Shown: in pieces, positions 54,534 to 63,953 of the stretch | Layout: every line of letters begins with the position of its first letter | Numbering within the stretch: the stretch's first letter is position 1 | DNA from: an uncultured Collinsella sp. | GTDB lineage: Bacteria > Actinomycetota > Coriobacteriia > Coriobacteriales > Coriobacteriaceae | DNA: 64,000 nt | NCBI GenBank assembly: GCA_900552385.1 | Contig: URZI01000004.1 | Location: 67,627-131,626, forward strand | Direction of reading: 5' to 3' | Position numbers and translations under genes: made by a program | The notes under the pieces: generated by a model | The model's input: the letters and a program-made list of their open reading frames with translations, nothing else | Database searches by the model: none | What the model was told of the DNA's origin: nothing

Positions 54534-55721
54534 TTGACTATTACATGTTCTAAGCGAGTCGCAGTCGCGTCGTGTCATGACAAAATCAACTTTGGCAGCG
54601 TTCTTCAGGCGTACGCGACCCAGCGTGCCCTTGAGGAGCTGGGAGTTGAAGTCAATACTATTGATAAACGTGGCCTGGGTCATGCTATTTCTGAAGGACG
54701 CAATGATTACTATCTTGAGCATCTATTTGATGTAGATCTTTATCGTGCAAAGCTGGGTTTTGTAAAGCATCGCATCAAGCAGAAGCTTGATGCTGACTTT
54801 GGAAAGAAAATGGCAAAGAGGAAAAGTGCATTTTCATCTTTCGAGTCAACACATTTTAGTTTTACTCCTCAAGCCGCTTCGTTTGAAGAACTTGGGGCGC
54901 TTGTGGCTGATTATGACAGCGTTGTTGTTGGCAGCGATCAGCTTTGGCTGCCTGTTAACATTGCTGGTAGGTACTTTACACTATCTTTCGTGCAGCCTCC
55001 TGTCCGCAAGGTGTCTTATTCCACTAGTTTTGGAGTATCTTCCCTTTCTGAAAAATATCTTCGTAAAACAAAAGATTTTCTTTCCGATTTTTCGGCCATT
55101 TCTGTTCGCGAGGATACGGGAGCGGATTTGGTAGAGAAAGCTACGGGCGTCCGATGCTCTGTTGTATGCGACCCTACGATGCTGCTGGCTAGAGATCAGT
55201 GGGCAAGCCTTGCTTGTTCCTCTTCGATTGACGTTCCTGACGAGCCCTATGTTTTCTGCTATTTCATGGGTAAGAATGCATGGAATCGTGAATGTGCCCA
55301 AGAGCTTGCCAAGCAGCATAATTTGAAGATCGTCGCCATTGCTCATCCCGATGAATATGTTAAGGCTGATGACGATTACGCGGATTATTATCCTTGGGAA
55401 GCCGGTCCGGCTGAGTGGGTCAACTTGATTGCCCATGCTTCGTATGTCTGTACTGACTCTTTCCACGGAAGCGTTTTCTCAAATATTTTTGAGGTGCCCT
55501 TCTTCTCGTTCCGTCGCCACGAGAATATGGGTGCTCAGTCTACGAACTCACGTATTGATACATTGTTGCGTGTCCTTGGAAACTCCGATCGTATTTGCGA
55601 ATCGAAGGATGCTTTCCGTGCCGCAATGGCAAATGAAATTGACTTTGTGTCAGTACGTCAACGACTTAATGTGTATAGGAATGAATCGGCCAATTGGCTT
55701 AAATCAGCTCTTGAGTTGTAG
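54534..55721 (+). CDS. Polysaccharide pyruvyl transferase family protein
   Basis: 395 residues. The N-terminal DKINFGSVLQAYATQRAL and central VVGSDQLW match the family that adds pyruvate ketals (or acts as a glycosyltransferase) in exopolysaccharides; the CTDSFHGSVFS segment near the end is diagnostic. The start codon is TTG at 54534 with GGGGAT upstream. Usually found beside an F420-hydrogenase-like gene, as here. Confidence 0.87.
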   Translation: MTITCSKRVAVASCHDKINFGSVLQAYATQRALEELGVEVNTIDKRGLGHAISEGRNDYYLEHLFDVDLYRAKLGFVKHRIKQKLDADFGKKMAKRKSAFSSFESTHFSFTPQAASFEELGALVADYDSVVVGSDQLWLPVNIAGRYFTLSFVQPPVRKVSYSTSFGVSSLSEKYLRKTKDFLSDFSAISVREDTGADLVEKATGVRCSVVCDPTMLLARDQWASLACSSSIDVPDEPYVFCYFMGKNAWNRECAQELAKQHNLKIVAIAHPDEYVKADDDYADYYPWEAGPAEWVNLIAHASYVCTDSFHGSVFSNIFEVPFFSFRRHENMGAQSTNSRIDTLLRVLGNSDRICESKDAFRAAMANEIDFVSVRQRLNVYRNESANWLKSALEL

Positions 55722-55729
55722 GGAACAGT

Positions 55730-56974
55730 ATGATCTCCATCACGGACAAAAGTAAATGCTGCGGTTGCGCTGCCTGTGCTCAAAAATGTCCCAAGCAGTG
55801 CATATCAATGGAATATGACGCCGAGGGCTGCGAGTACCCCGTAGTCAATGCTGACCAGTGTATTGATTGCGGATTATGCGAAAAGGCTTGCCCAGTGCTT
55901 AATGTTGATAAGGACGAGCCTAAGTCCCAACGAGCCTTTCTAGTCCAGCATAATGATCAAAAGGTGCTTGCTGAAAGCACTTCTGGTGGAGCCTTCACTG
56001 CCCTTGCTCAGGCCGTGATTGCCAACGGCGGTATTGTGTTTGGTGCAGGTTATTTGCGCGGTGAACAGCTTGTGCGAGCCGAAGGAGCCCCTGGGCGACT
56101 TAAGGTCGGACATTTTTCTGTGGAAAGCGTTGATGAACTTTGGCGCTTCCGCAACAGTAAATATGTTCAGAGCGTTGTTGGCCCTGCGTATCCCGAGGTC
56201 AAACAACAACTAAAAACTGGACGTGAAGTTCTCTTTATTGGTACCCCTTGTCAATGCGAAGGCCTGCTTCGATTTTTGGGCGGCAAGCCGGCAAATTTAC
56301 GCGTGGCAGACTTCGTCTGCCGCGCGAACCCCGCTCGCGCTGTGTTCGCGCGGCAGGTCGAATGGCTTGACGCAAAGGTTGGCGTAAAAGGTGAGACCGT
56401 TCTTTTTAGAGATAAATCACGGTTTGGCTATCGCTATTCAAATATGTGCGAGCTCGAAGGCGAGACTCTGTATGGTGAACGGCTGTACAGTGAAGGTGTC
56501 GAAACAGATCCTTACCTAAGGGCCTTTTTTGCTGATCTTTCAGATCGACCCATTTGTTACGAATGCCCGTTTAAAAAGCGTTATCGCGTTACTGATTTGA
56601 CTTGCTGGGATTTCTTCGATGTTTATCGACTCTCGAAAGAGTTCGACGACAATCGGGGCGTCACTCGAGTTCTCATCCAAAGCGATGAGGGACAAGAATT
56701 GCTTGATCGAGCCTCAAGCTATGCCCGTATGAAGGAGATTGATGTTGAGGCTGCAGTAGAAGGTGTTCGTGAACTTACTAAGTCCGTGAAGCTGAATCCG
56801 CGTCGCGATGAATTCATGGCTGATGTGGCGAATCTGGATGGTGAGGAGCTTATGAATAAGTGGTTCCCCGATTCCGGAAAAGTAAAAGCCGAGCGCTTTG
56901 CTAGGCATACATGCGAAAAGCTTGGAATTTATGACCCGATGAAGCGTCTGGTTAAAAAAATCATCAAGAAGTAG
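55730..56974 (+). CDS. Coenzyme F420 hydrogenase/dehydrogenase beta-subunit family protein
   Basis: 414 residues. Two 4Fe-4S motifs at the start (CCGCAACAQKCP and CIDCGLCEKACP), then the FrhB-type domain (STSGGAFTALAQ, FIGTPCQCEGLLRF). Members in capsule loci accompany pyruvyl transferases and may do a redox modification of a sugar; the reaction is unknown. Use of F420 itself is not implied. Confidence 0.85.
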   Translation: MISITDKSKCCGCAACAQKCPKQCISMEYDAEGCEYPVVNADQCIDCGLCEKACPVLNVDKDEPKSQRAFLVQHNDQKVLAESTSGGAFTALAQAVIANGGIVFGAGYLRGEQLVRAEGAPGRLKVGHFSVESVDELWRFRNSKYVQSVVGPAYPEVKQQLKTGREVLFIGTPCQCEGLLRFLGGKPANLRVADFVCRANPARAVFARQVEWLDAKVGVKGETVLFRDKSRFGYRYSNMCELEGETLYGERLYSEGVETDPYLRAFFADLSDRPICYECPFKKRYRVTDLTCWDFFDVYRLSKEFDDNRGVTRVLIQSDEGQELLDRASSYARMKEIDVEAAVEGVRELTKSVKLNPRRDEFMADVANLDGEELMNKWFPDSGKVKAERFARHTCEKLGIYDPMKRLVKKIIKK

Positions 56975-56996
56975 CCTATTGTTCGAAAGGGAATTG

Positions 56997-57749
56997 ATGA
57001 TTCCTAAAGTTCTGCACTACATCTGGTTCGGTGGAAGTGAGCTTCCTGAACTTGAAAGAAAATGCATTGAGTCTTGGTCGAAGATCATGCCTGATTGGGA
57101 AATTCGTAGATGGGACGAAAGCAATTTCGATATAAATCAATGTGAATTTTGTCGTGAGGCATATGCCTCAAAAAAATGGGCGTTTGTCAGCGATTATGCG
57201 CGCTACAGAATACTGTATTCAGAGGGTGGAATCCTTCTCGATACAGATGTCGAAGTCCTGAAGCCTCTGGACGAGCTTTTAGATAATGAGGCTTTTGCGG
57301 GATTCATGAAGAATAATTTCTTCTTGAATCCCGGCCTCATCATGGGTTCTGAGGCCGGAAGCCATGTCATGAGCGATGTCGCAAAATTATATGAATCTAT
57401 GAGATTTGAGATGCGAAAAGGCCGCAACTCTATGGATACCTCTCCGAGGGTGCTAACTGATTACCTGGAAGTGAGTTGTGCTCTTAAGAGAGATGGTTCA
57501 TTTCAGCAGTTAAATGGTTTCACTGCATACCCTGCTACTTATTTTGATCCCCTAGACAGTCATAGTGGCAAGTTTGAAATTACTGATGATACATATTCTA
57601 TTCACCATTATTCAGGCACCTGGTTGTCACCCGCTAAGAAGTTCCGTGTTGAAATGCGGAAAAAGCTTGCGCCAGTAATTGGACCCAAGCTGTCTTGGTT
57701 CATCTCCTCTGTTCTATCAGTACTTAGATTTGGAAGGAAGGCTTTTTAA
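56997..57749 (+). CDS. Glycosyltransferase with OCH1-like (GT32) fold
   Basis: 250 residues. IPKVLHYIWFGG at the start and the DXD motif in GGILLDTDVEVLKPL identify the GT32-like capsular sugar transferases. A WAFVSDYARYRILY segment precedes the DXD. Start at 56997 after AAAGGG. The stop overlaps the next ATG (TAATG). Confidence 0.88.
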   Translation: MIPKVLHYIWFGGSELPELERKCIESWSKIMPDWEIRRWDESNFDINQCEFCREAYASKKWAFVSDYARYRILYSEGGILLDTDVEVLKPLDELLDNEAFAGFMKNNFFLNPGLIMGSEAGSHVMSDVAKLYESMRFEMRKGRNSMDTSPRVLTDYLEVSCALKRDGSFQQLNGFTAYPATYFDPLDSHSGKFEITDDTYSIHHYSGTWLSPAKKFRVEMRKKLAPVIGPKLSWFISSVLSVLRFGRKAF

Positions 57750-58081
57750 TGGTTTCGTCTGCCTTAGACCACAATAAGCCTAGGGTTTTAGTATCTGGCC
57801 TTTCAAATGGGCTGGGTGGAACCGAAATCGTTGTTGGTAGGTATATAAAGGCCCTCAGCTCATATGCTACGTTTGAATTTCTTGCTTCGTTTGAGGGACT
57901 TGGTGTTGCCGCAATTGAGGCCAAGCTTAACGGATTACCTTACGTCTGTTCATTTGGCGTTCCAGATGCGGCTGATATTTCTGATAAATTTTTAAAATAC
58001 TCCTTTAATGTTGCCGAATGGATTGAAGCAATTATTTCTATGGGTCGTCCAAATAAGCTTGCGGGGGGCGTCTGTTTATGA
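57749..58081 (+). pseudogene. Remnant of a GT4 glycosyltransferase with a large in-frame deletion
   Basis: 110 residues. The first 45 residues look like the N-terminal donor loop of a GT-B enzyme (VLVSGLSNGLGGTEIVVGRYIKAL). Residues from about 47 on (SFEGLGVAAIEAKLNGLPYV) match the C-terminal sugar-nucleotide site. About 220-250 residues normally between them are missing while the frame is kept. The product probably has no activity. It overlaps both neighbours by a few bases, so it may stay only for translational coupling. Confidence 0.75.
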
Positions 58082-59142
58082 CGTCAACAAGCAAGCAAGT
58101 AAATTGCTGTCAATCTTCCTTGGTCGACAATCCTCTCGTGAGCGTGATTGTGCCGATGTATAACGCTGAAAAAACGATTCAAAAGACATTAAATAGTCTT
58201 CAGCGTCAGAGTGTGAGCAACATTGAAATAATTATTGTTGATGATGGGTCGACAGATCGTGGCGCTGAGCTAGTTATGGCTATTGCAGAGGGCGACAACC
58301 GGATTAAGCTGATTAGTCAAAACAATAGTGGTGTATGCGTGGCGCGTAATAGGGGTATCGATGAGGCCTCCGGTGATTGGGTGGCATTTGTTGATGCTGA
58401 CGATATGCTGCCTATAAATGCAGTTAGGCTGTTGCTTGAATCCTCAGATGGCTGTAGCTTGGTTATCGGGGCTCTACTGAATGAGCATGGCGATTATTCG
58501 GGCAAGGCTATAAGCATCGACTGGAAAACAGCATGCTCTCTTAGCCTTGCATTTTGGGATAATGTTAATAAAGTTCCGTTTTCGAGCTTTACTAAAGGTG
58601 TTGTATTCCGAAGCGTTTGTGGAAAGATATTTAAGAAATCATTATTCCGGAATGGTTTTCTTAAATTTGAAGATGGCATTCGTTTCGGTGAAGACGCGTT
58701 GTTTATGGTAGATGCTTATCGTCTGGCTGAAAGTGTAAAAGTAGTGGACTCGGCGGTCTATTGCTATGTCAACAATAGTGATTCAGTAACGAGAAATACT
58801 GATATCTCGGCTATCGAGAGTGTTGATAATTTACTGGTAAAACTATATGAGCTATGTCACGTGAATCCGGATTTAAGCGAACTATATAAGCAATCTGCAG
58901 TCAGGGAAGTCTTATCTTTGATTCGTAATTGTGCACGTTTGGAATCGAATCAGCTTTTTAAGCCTGTCTCTAATATGGTCTGCCAGTCGTATTTCAGCTA
59001 TTTAATGGAAGGCTTTGCTTCTCACCGCTATTCACGTCGATTTATCTCTGAAGTGAAAAATCGCATTACGATCCGTCTTCTTCTTGCGAGGCGTGTTATG
59101 GCTGCAATTGGCTTTACTAAGTTTGTTTATGGGGTACGTTAA
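58078..59142 (+). CDS. Glycosyltransferase family 2 protein
   Basis: 354 residues, GT-A fold. SVIVPMYNAEKTIQKTLNSL, IIVDDGSTD and WVAFVDADDM are the classic family 2 motifs, the last with the metal-binding DxD. It starts at an ATGA overlap with the remnant gene. Confidence 0.92.
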   Translation: MTSTSKQVNCCQSSLVDNPLVSVIVPMYNAEKTIQKTLNSLQRQSVSNIEIIIVDDGSTDRGAELVMAIAEGDNRIKLISQNNSGVCVARNRGIDEASGDWVAFVDADDMLPINAVRLLLESSDGCSLVIGALLNEHGDYSGKAISIDWKTACSLSLAFWDNVNKVPFSSFTKGVVFRSVCGKIFKKSLFRNGFLKFEDGIRFGEDALFMVDAYRLAESVKVVDSAVYCYVNNSDSVTRNTDISAIESVDNLLVKLYELCHVNPDLSELYKQSAVREVLSLIRNCARLESNQLFKPVSNMVCQSYFSYLMEGFASHRYSRRFISEVKNRITIRLLLARRVMAAIGFTKFVYGVR

Positions 59143-60342
59143 TTGAATTTGACTAATGTGGAAAGATCATGGACTGAGATTATACGAGCAAATGCCGGGG
59201 CTGTAATGTTCAGCTTTGCTTTGGCTTTATTTTCAGTTTCCTATTATATTGGATCAGTAAATGCTACCAATGTGTTTGGGATTTCTCTTGCGGTGCTTTC
59301 GCTGGTCCTTGAGTTGTTTGCCTTAGCGTTTCTACTGCTGAAGCTTTTACTACAAAAGACTTCTCATGTGAAAGTGCTAGTTGGCTTGCTGCTGATTTTA
59401 ATTTGCGTCGGGTCGCTGAAATCAAATAAAGCCCCTCAGATTATTTGGTTGGCGCTGTTTTGCCTTTGCGCTGAAGACGTCCCTGAATACTACATCTCAA
59501 GGTCTATTCTTGTATCGTCCGTCTTTATGCTATTGATGGTTGTTGGTCTCAATAGTGTCGGTGCCATTCCTTCTGTATTAATGTCGCGCGGTAGCAATTT
59601 TGTACGAAATTCGATGGGTTTTGCCCATCCTAATAATTTTGGACAGCTTTTGTTTATTGCTTATTCTGCTTCTATTTTTGAGCTGAAAGGCAGAAGCGGT
59701 CTTGCGGGCATCTTCTGTTTCGCAATTGCTTTTTTCGTAGCTGATTCAAAAACTTCTGCAGCAGGCATTTTCGTAATGGCCTTGTATTCGGTTATTTCAT
59801 TCAGAAGCCCCCGTTCAAAACCATATGGGTCCCTATTTACTTTTTTACCGCTTTTTCTGGCGATTGTTAGTATAGCCCTGCCCTTTATGTGGTCCCATGG
59901 TGCCAATAAATGTCTTGTTCAGCTTGATAATTTAATGACCAACCGGATTTTTTATTCCGCCTATTATTTTGAAAACTACCCTCTGACTGTTTTTGGTAAT
60001 GACTTAACGGCCATAGTTTCGCTGCCGTCTGCAACGGGTGGTTATTTAATACAAACAAGAGTCATGCTTGACAATGCATATTGTCGACTACTTATTCAAT
60101 ACGGTTTGATCCCATTTACCGCGTTTGTTGCTTTCTATTGCGTAGCGATAAATAAAGCGCGTATTTCGGCCCACGTGACATTCATGGGCTTGGTCTTGTA
60201 TTCCCTAATGGGGTTTGTTGAATGCGGAATGTTATATCCAGCATGTAATTTCTTTATGCTTATGGCGCTGCCCGCCTTTTCAGATAAGGGGCCCTGTCAA
60301 TCCAGGGTGCCATCAAAGGATGTTGTGGAGATGGCTAAATAA
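59143..60342 (+). CDS. Wzy-like polysaccharide polymerase (membrane protein)
   Basis: 399 residues with about ten hydrophobic segments. The RNSMGFAHPNNFGQLLF segment is typical of O-antigen and capsule polymerases. Such proteins join lipid-linked repeat units outside the membrane. The start is TTG at 59143, right after the GT2 stop. Sequence is strongly AT-rich. Confidence 0.8.
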   Translation: MNLTNVERSWTEIIRANAGAVMFSFALALFSVSYYIGSVNATNVFGISLAVLSLVLELFALAFLLLKLLLQKTSHVKVLVGLLLILICVGSLKSNKAPQIIWLALFCLCAEDVPEYYISRSILVSSVFMLLMVVGLNSVGAIPSVLMSRGSNFVRNSMGFAHPNNFGQLLFIAYSASIFELKGRSGLAGIFCFAIAFFVADSKTSAAGIFVMALYSVISFRSPRSKPYGSLFTFLPLFLAIVSIALPFMWSHGANKCLVQLDNLMTNRIFYSAYYFENYPLTVFGNDLTAIVSLPSATGGYLIQTRVMLDNAYCRLLIQYGLIPFTAFVAFYCVAINKARISAHVTFMGLVLYSLMGFVECGMLYPACNFFMLMALPAFSDKGPCQSRVPSKDVVEMAK

Positions 60343-61751
60343 TGGCAAAAATTAATACTACCAAGTCAGACATTATATGGAACTATGTAAGCACTGTTCT
60401 TTCAATGGGGAGCAGCTTCCTTCTTCTTCCGTTTCTGCTTGCTTACTTATCTAACGCCGAACTTGGTCTCTGGTACACTTTTGTTGCCATTGGGAATTTA
60501 ACGCTGTTATTTGAATTTGGCTTTACACCAACTTTTGCGAGAAATATTGTCTATTGTCTTAGCGGTGCGCGTAGCATTAGCAAGAGCGGCTACGATTCAT
60601 CTCAAGTTGGTGATTCTGTAGACTATGAGCTGCTTGGCAAATTGATTAAAACATCCCGGATTGTTTACGCGTTAATTTCTTGCGTTGTCCTGATGCTTAC
60701 CGCTACAGTTGGAACTGCCTACATTTCTTCAATTTCAAGTGCTATTGATCCCTTTTCTTGTTGGACCGCATGGTTAATTTTTTGTTTTGATGTGTTTTTT
60801 AATCTATTCTTTTTTCATTATACGACCTGCCTGAGAGGGTTCGGGGATATTTCCGCTGAAAGCAGGGCAAAGTCTTATGGTCGCATTGGGCAGCTTGTGG
60901 TTTCTGCGTTTTTGCTGTTTATGGGTTTTGGCATCATTGGCGCTGCCATCGGTTATCTGTTTAATGACATTGTGCTGAGATTTTTTTGCGGTCGCTTTCT
61001 GGAGGTTCACTCAGAGGCGATAAAAAAAGCAAACGATGCTTGTACGGGTGTTTCTATTTCTGAAATAAAAGAAACGTTTATTTCAGTGGCTTATTTGGCG
61101 TGGAGGGACGGCGTTGTTCAACTTTGCTGCTATGCTTCCACTCAGTTGAGTTCGCTGCTCTGCTCCTATTTTCTTGGTGTGGAGGTTAACTCTCAGTATT
61201 CATTAATTATTCAAGTTGGCGGTGCAATTTACGGGTTTGCCAGCGCCTACGTTCGATCTTTTATTCCAATGTTTCAATCTGCTTATGCTGGTGGCGAAGT
61301 TCAGACTGCACGAAAAATTATTGAAAAAAGTCTGTCTCTATATTGGATTTTAATTGTTGTATGCACGATCGGTGTCTGGTTTGTCGGCTTCCCAGTCTTG
61401 TTCCTAGTTAAGAAAGGTTTTTCCCCCGACGGGCTTCTTTATTTCGCCTTGGTTGTTTATCTTGCGGTTTGGAACCATCATTCATTGTGTTGTAATTACA
61501 TTATCAGTACGAATGAAATCCCCTATCTCCCGGCTTATATAGTTTCGGCTATTGCAGGTTTTGTATTGTCGTATGTCTTAATTTCCTTTACTGGCATGGG
61601 CGTCTGGGCGCTTGTGGTTGGTAATGGGGCCGCTCAGCTTGCATATAATAATTGGAAATGGCCTATATACCTTGCGCGTAAATTCTCTTCCCATTATTTT
61701 GCGTTGATTAGAGCTGGTCTCATGCAGTGGTCCTGCGCATTGAAGAAATAA
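60342..61751 (+). CDS. Wzx-like oligosaccharide flippase
   Basis: 469 residues with 12-14 membrane segments. The start WNYVSTVLSMGSSFLLLPFLL is typical of polysaccharide transporters of the MOP superfamily. It flips the lipid-linked unit across the membrane. It overlaps the polymerase stop by one base (TAATG). The last intact gene of the locus. Confidence 0.88.
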   Translation: MAKINTTKSDIIWNYVSTVLSMGSSFLLLPFLLAYLSNAELGLWYTFVAIGNLTLLFEFGFTPTFARNIVYCLSGARSISKSGYDSSQVGDSVDYELLGKLIKTSRIVYALISCVVLMLTATVGTAYISSISSAIDPFSCWTAWLIFCFDVFFNLFFFHYTTCLRGFGDISAESRAKSYGRIGQLVVSAFLLFMGFGIIGAAIGYLFNDIVLRFFCGRFLEVHSEAIKKANDACTGVSISEIKETFISVAYLAWRDGVVQLCCYASTQLSSLLCSYFLGVEVNSQYSLIIQVGGAIYGFASAYVRSFIPMFQSAYAGGEVQTARKIIEKSLSLYWILIVVCTIGVWFVGFPVLFLVKKGFSPDGLLYFALVVYLAVWNHHSLCCNYIISTNEIPYLPAYIVSAIAGFVLSYVLISFTGMGVWALVVGNGAAQLAYNNWKWPIYLARKFSSHYFALIRAGLMQWSCALKK

Positions 61752-61833
61752 GTGTTAATCACTGCTTTAATGTGACTTATGATTTCGATCGCACCGGATA
61801 TGTTGATGTAAATCCGCCGACGGCCTGCCGTCG

Positions 61834-61859
61834 AAAAGGGGAAAACTGCCCCTTTTTTT
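61834..61859 (+). terminator. Terminator at the end of the capsule locus
   Basis: AAAAGGGG / CCCCTTTT stem, 7-base loop, and an extra T tract. Confidence 0.85.
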
Positions 61860-61945
61860 GAATCCGGAATACCATAATACGGATTCTGGGAAAGAGCGGT
61901 GACCGCTATGGTGATGCTGTCAGACGCGATGCCGCGTCCGTTGCG

Positions 61946-63170
61946 ATGCTGAAGTTGGCGGACGGGGTGGTGGACATCCAATCTCTGTTCATGCCGCTTG
62001 CCGTGCAGGTGGTTACCGCCATCATGGACGCCGAGGTTGACCAGCTCTGCGGCGATGGGGCCAACAATAGGAACGGCAACAGAGGCCGCCTCGTGACATG
62101 CGTGGGTATGCTCAACCTGGGTGTCCCTCAACTCTGGACGGGCGGCTTCTTCCCCGAGGACGTCCTCGAGCACCACCGGCGCGTCGACCGCGCGCTCGTC
62201 GCGGCGGTGGCCGAGATGCGCGCTACCGGCACCAGCACTAGGAAGGTGCAGAGGGTAGCCGAGAAGATGGGCATCGGGAGGCTCGGCAGGGGCCGTGTGG
62301 GTACAATCGCCGTTAGCCTCGACGCCGAGATAGCCGACCTGGCGGAGGGACGTTCGAGGTGCGCTCGATACCCTTAATCTGGCTCGACGTGACCTACTTC
62401 AAGTGCCGCTGCGGGGGCCGCGCGGCTTCGACCGCGGCTGTCACGGCGATAGGCTGCGACGAGTCCGGCTGGAGGCAGGTGCTCGGCGTATCGGTGGTGG
62501 ACACGGAGTCGCATGACTCGTGGCTCGGCTTCCTGCATGCGCCGCGCGACCGTGGCGCCTCCGGCAACGAGTTCGTCCGTATCCGATGCCCCCGGGGCCT
62601 GGTCAGGGCCATAGGCGAGGTCTTCCAGGGGGGGCGGCCTAGCAGCGATGCGCGACTGCATGCGCGAGGCCGGCTCCTGGCAGCTGAGGCGCCGCGTGGG
62701 CCAGCATCTTCTCTTCGGTCTTCCGCGCCAGGTACGCCGCCACCGCCGTGGCCATGTACCACGCGGCGTGCGAGATGCTGGTGGGGTGCTGCCTGGGGGC
62801 GGCAAGGGCGCTCGAGGAGGCGGAGCCTGACGCGCTAGCGCACCTGGACTTCCCACCGTCGCACTGGAAGCGCCTGCGCACCAACAACTTGCGGGAGCGC
62901 GCCAAAAGGGAAACCAAACGCGGCTCGCGCGTGGTGCAGGTTTTCCCGTCGGAGAGTTCGCTGCTCAGGCTCGTGGGAGCCGTCATGTGCGACCAGGCCG
63001 AGACATGGGCCGGCTCACGCTACTTTTCGGAGAGGAAGATGGCCGAGATGCACGACGCGGAGCTCCGGAGGGGCGCCTTGGGCTGTCATGACTGGGCCGA
63101 GCCAGGAAAGACCGACAGGAAGATGGTCGAATCCAGCCTGGAGCTTGCTGACGGCGTGGAGACGGCCTAG
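61946..63170 (+). pseudogene. Decayed IS256-family (mutator) transposase
   Basis: Three fragments in three frames (61946-62377, 62359-62838, 62748-63170) together resemble one transposase. Fragment 1 has RNGNRG, GFFPEDVLEHHRRVDRAL and GTSTRKVQRVAEKMG, fragment 2 has the catalytic-domain start IWLDVTYFKC and fragment 3 the C-terminal end. At least two frameshifts are needed, near 62350 and between about 62620 and 62750. The base composition is GC-rich, unlike the capsule genes. No intact copy and no clear left end was found; the right end seems to be near 63240. Confidence 0.82.
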
Positions 63171-63242
63171 GATCTCGATAGATTCCGGATCCTGGATGCA
63201 GGGGGCAAAGTGTCCATTACACCAACTATCGCGACACTACCC
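63171..63242. mobile_element. Probable right end of the IS256-type element
   Basis: The sequence after the transposase remnant ends in AAAGTGTCCATTACACCAACTATCGCGACACTACC, given here only as a position range with key parts GTGTCCATTACAC and CGACACTACC; such ends are usual in IS256 relatives. The next gene's stop codon lies in it. Confidence 0.5.
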
Positions 63243-63953
63243 GGTCGAGCGGTAGGCATAGCCGTCCTTCTGGTAGTTTGCCGTGTGGTCGGAGTGGGCG
63301 ATTGCCATGAGATCGTCGGTCAGGCCAAAGTACAGATGGCGCTGGTCCAGGTCCCCGTACCAGTTGTTGCTGGTGTCGTCCCAGGTTAGGTCCATCTGGC
63401 ACCATTTGCCGTCGATCTTTACGGCGTTCCAGGTGTGGCCGTTGCCGGTGATGCGGCCGTTGGCGATGCCCGCGGCGTCAAGGAGCTTGGAGTAGATGCG
63501 CTGGTAGCTCTCGCAAGTGCCCTGGTGGCGCGTGAGGCCGCTTTCGGCCGAGCACCAGTTGAGGCTGTGGTCGTACTCCAGCTGGTCGAGCGTCCAGTCG
63601 TGGAGCCACAGCGCCATGTCGTATTCCGAGCCGTTTGTTTCTTGCCTGCACTGGGCTACGGCGTCGTTGACGATCTGCGTGACGCTTGAGCGAGCGGCGT
63701 CGTTTACGGTCACCTCTGCAGTGGTGCGCAGGTAGTAGATCCCCTTGTCGTTTTGGGGGTCGTTTCTGTCGTTGTCCATGAAGTAGAAGTGGATGCGGTA
63801 CGTGCCCGATGCCGTGAAGTCAAAGGTAAAGTCGTGGCCCGCGGTGCCCAGGCTGCAGTAGCTGGCCCATGCCGGGCGCGACGGGTCGCAGGCGCTTTCC
63901 TGGCTGCCGCCGTTCCAATAGGTGGGCACGTCCATGCGCGCCTTGGCCTGGGA
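63237..63953 (-). CDS. Transglutaminase-like domain protein, truncated at both ends
   Basis: About 238 residues remain. The catalytic Cys is in QGTCESYQ, His in GNGHTWNAV and Asp in QMDLTWDD, the triad order of transglutaminase-like cysteine proteases, often in secreted or wall proteins of this group. The N-terminus is lost at the contig end; the frame beyond 63953 is adapter, so the apparent start peptide MYKRQ is an artefact. The stop codon at 63237-63239 lies within the apparent IS end, so the natural C-terminus may also be missing. Confidence 0.75.
   Translation of the reverse strand, partial: SQAKARMDVPTYWNGGSQESACDPSRPAWASYCSLGTAGHDFTFDFTASGTYRIHFYFMDNDRNDPQNDKGIYYLRTTAEVTVNDAARSSVTQIVNDAVAQCRQETNGSEYDMALWLHDWTLDQLEYDHSLNWCSAESGLTRHQGTCESYQRIYSKLLDAAGIANGRITGNGHTWNAVKIDGKWCQMDLTWDDTSNNWYGDLDQRHLYFGLTDDLMAIAHSDHTANYQKDGYAYRSTG

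Noticed and set aside
61752..61833. Continuation of the wzx-region coding sequence
   Set aside because: A short open stretch after the flippase stop could encode a few residues, but it has no start with a ribosome site and ends in the terminator hairpin.
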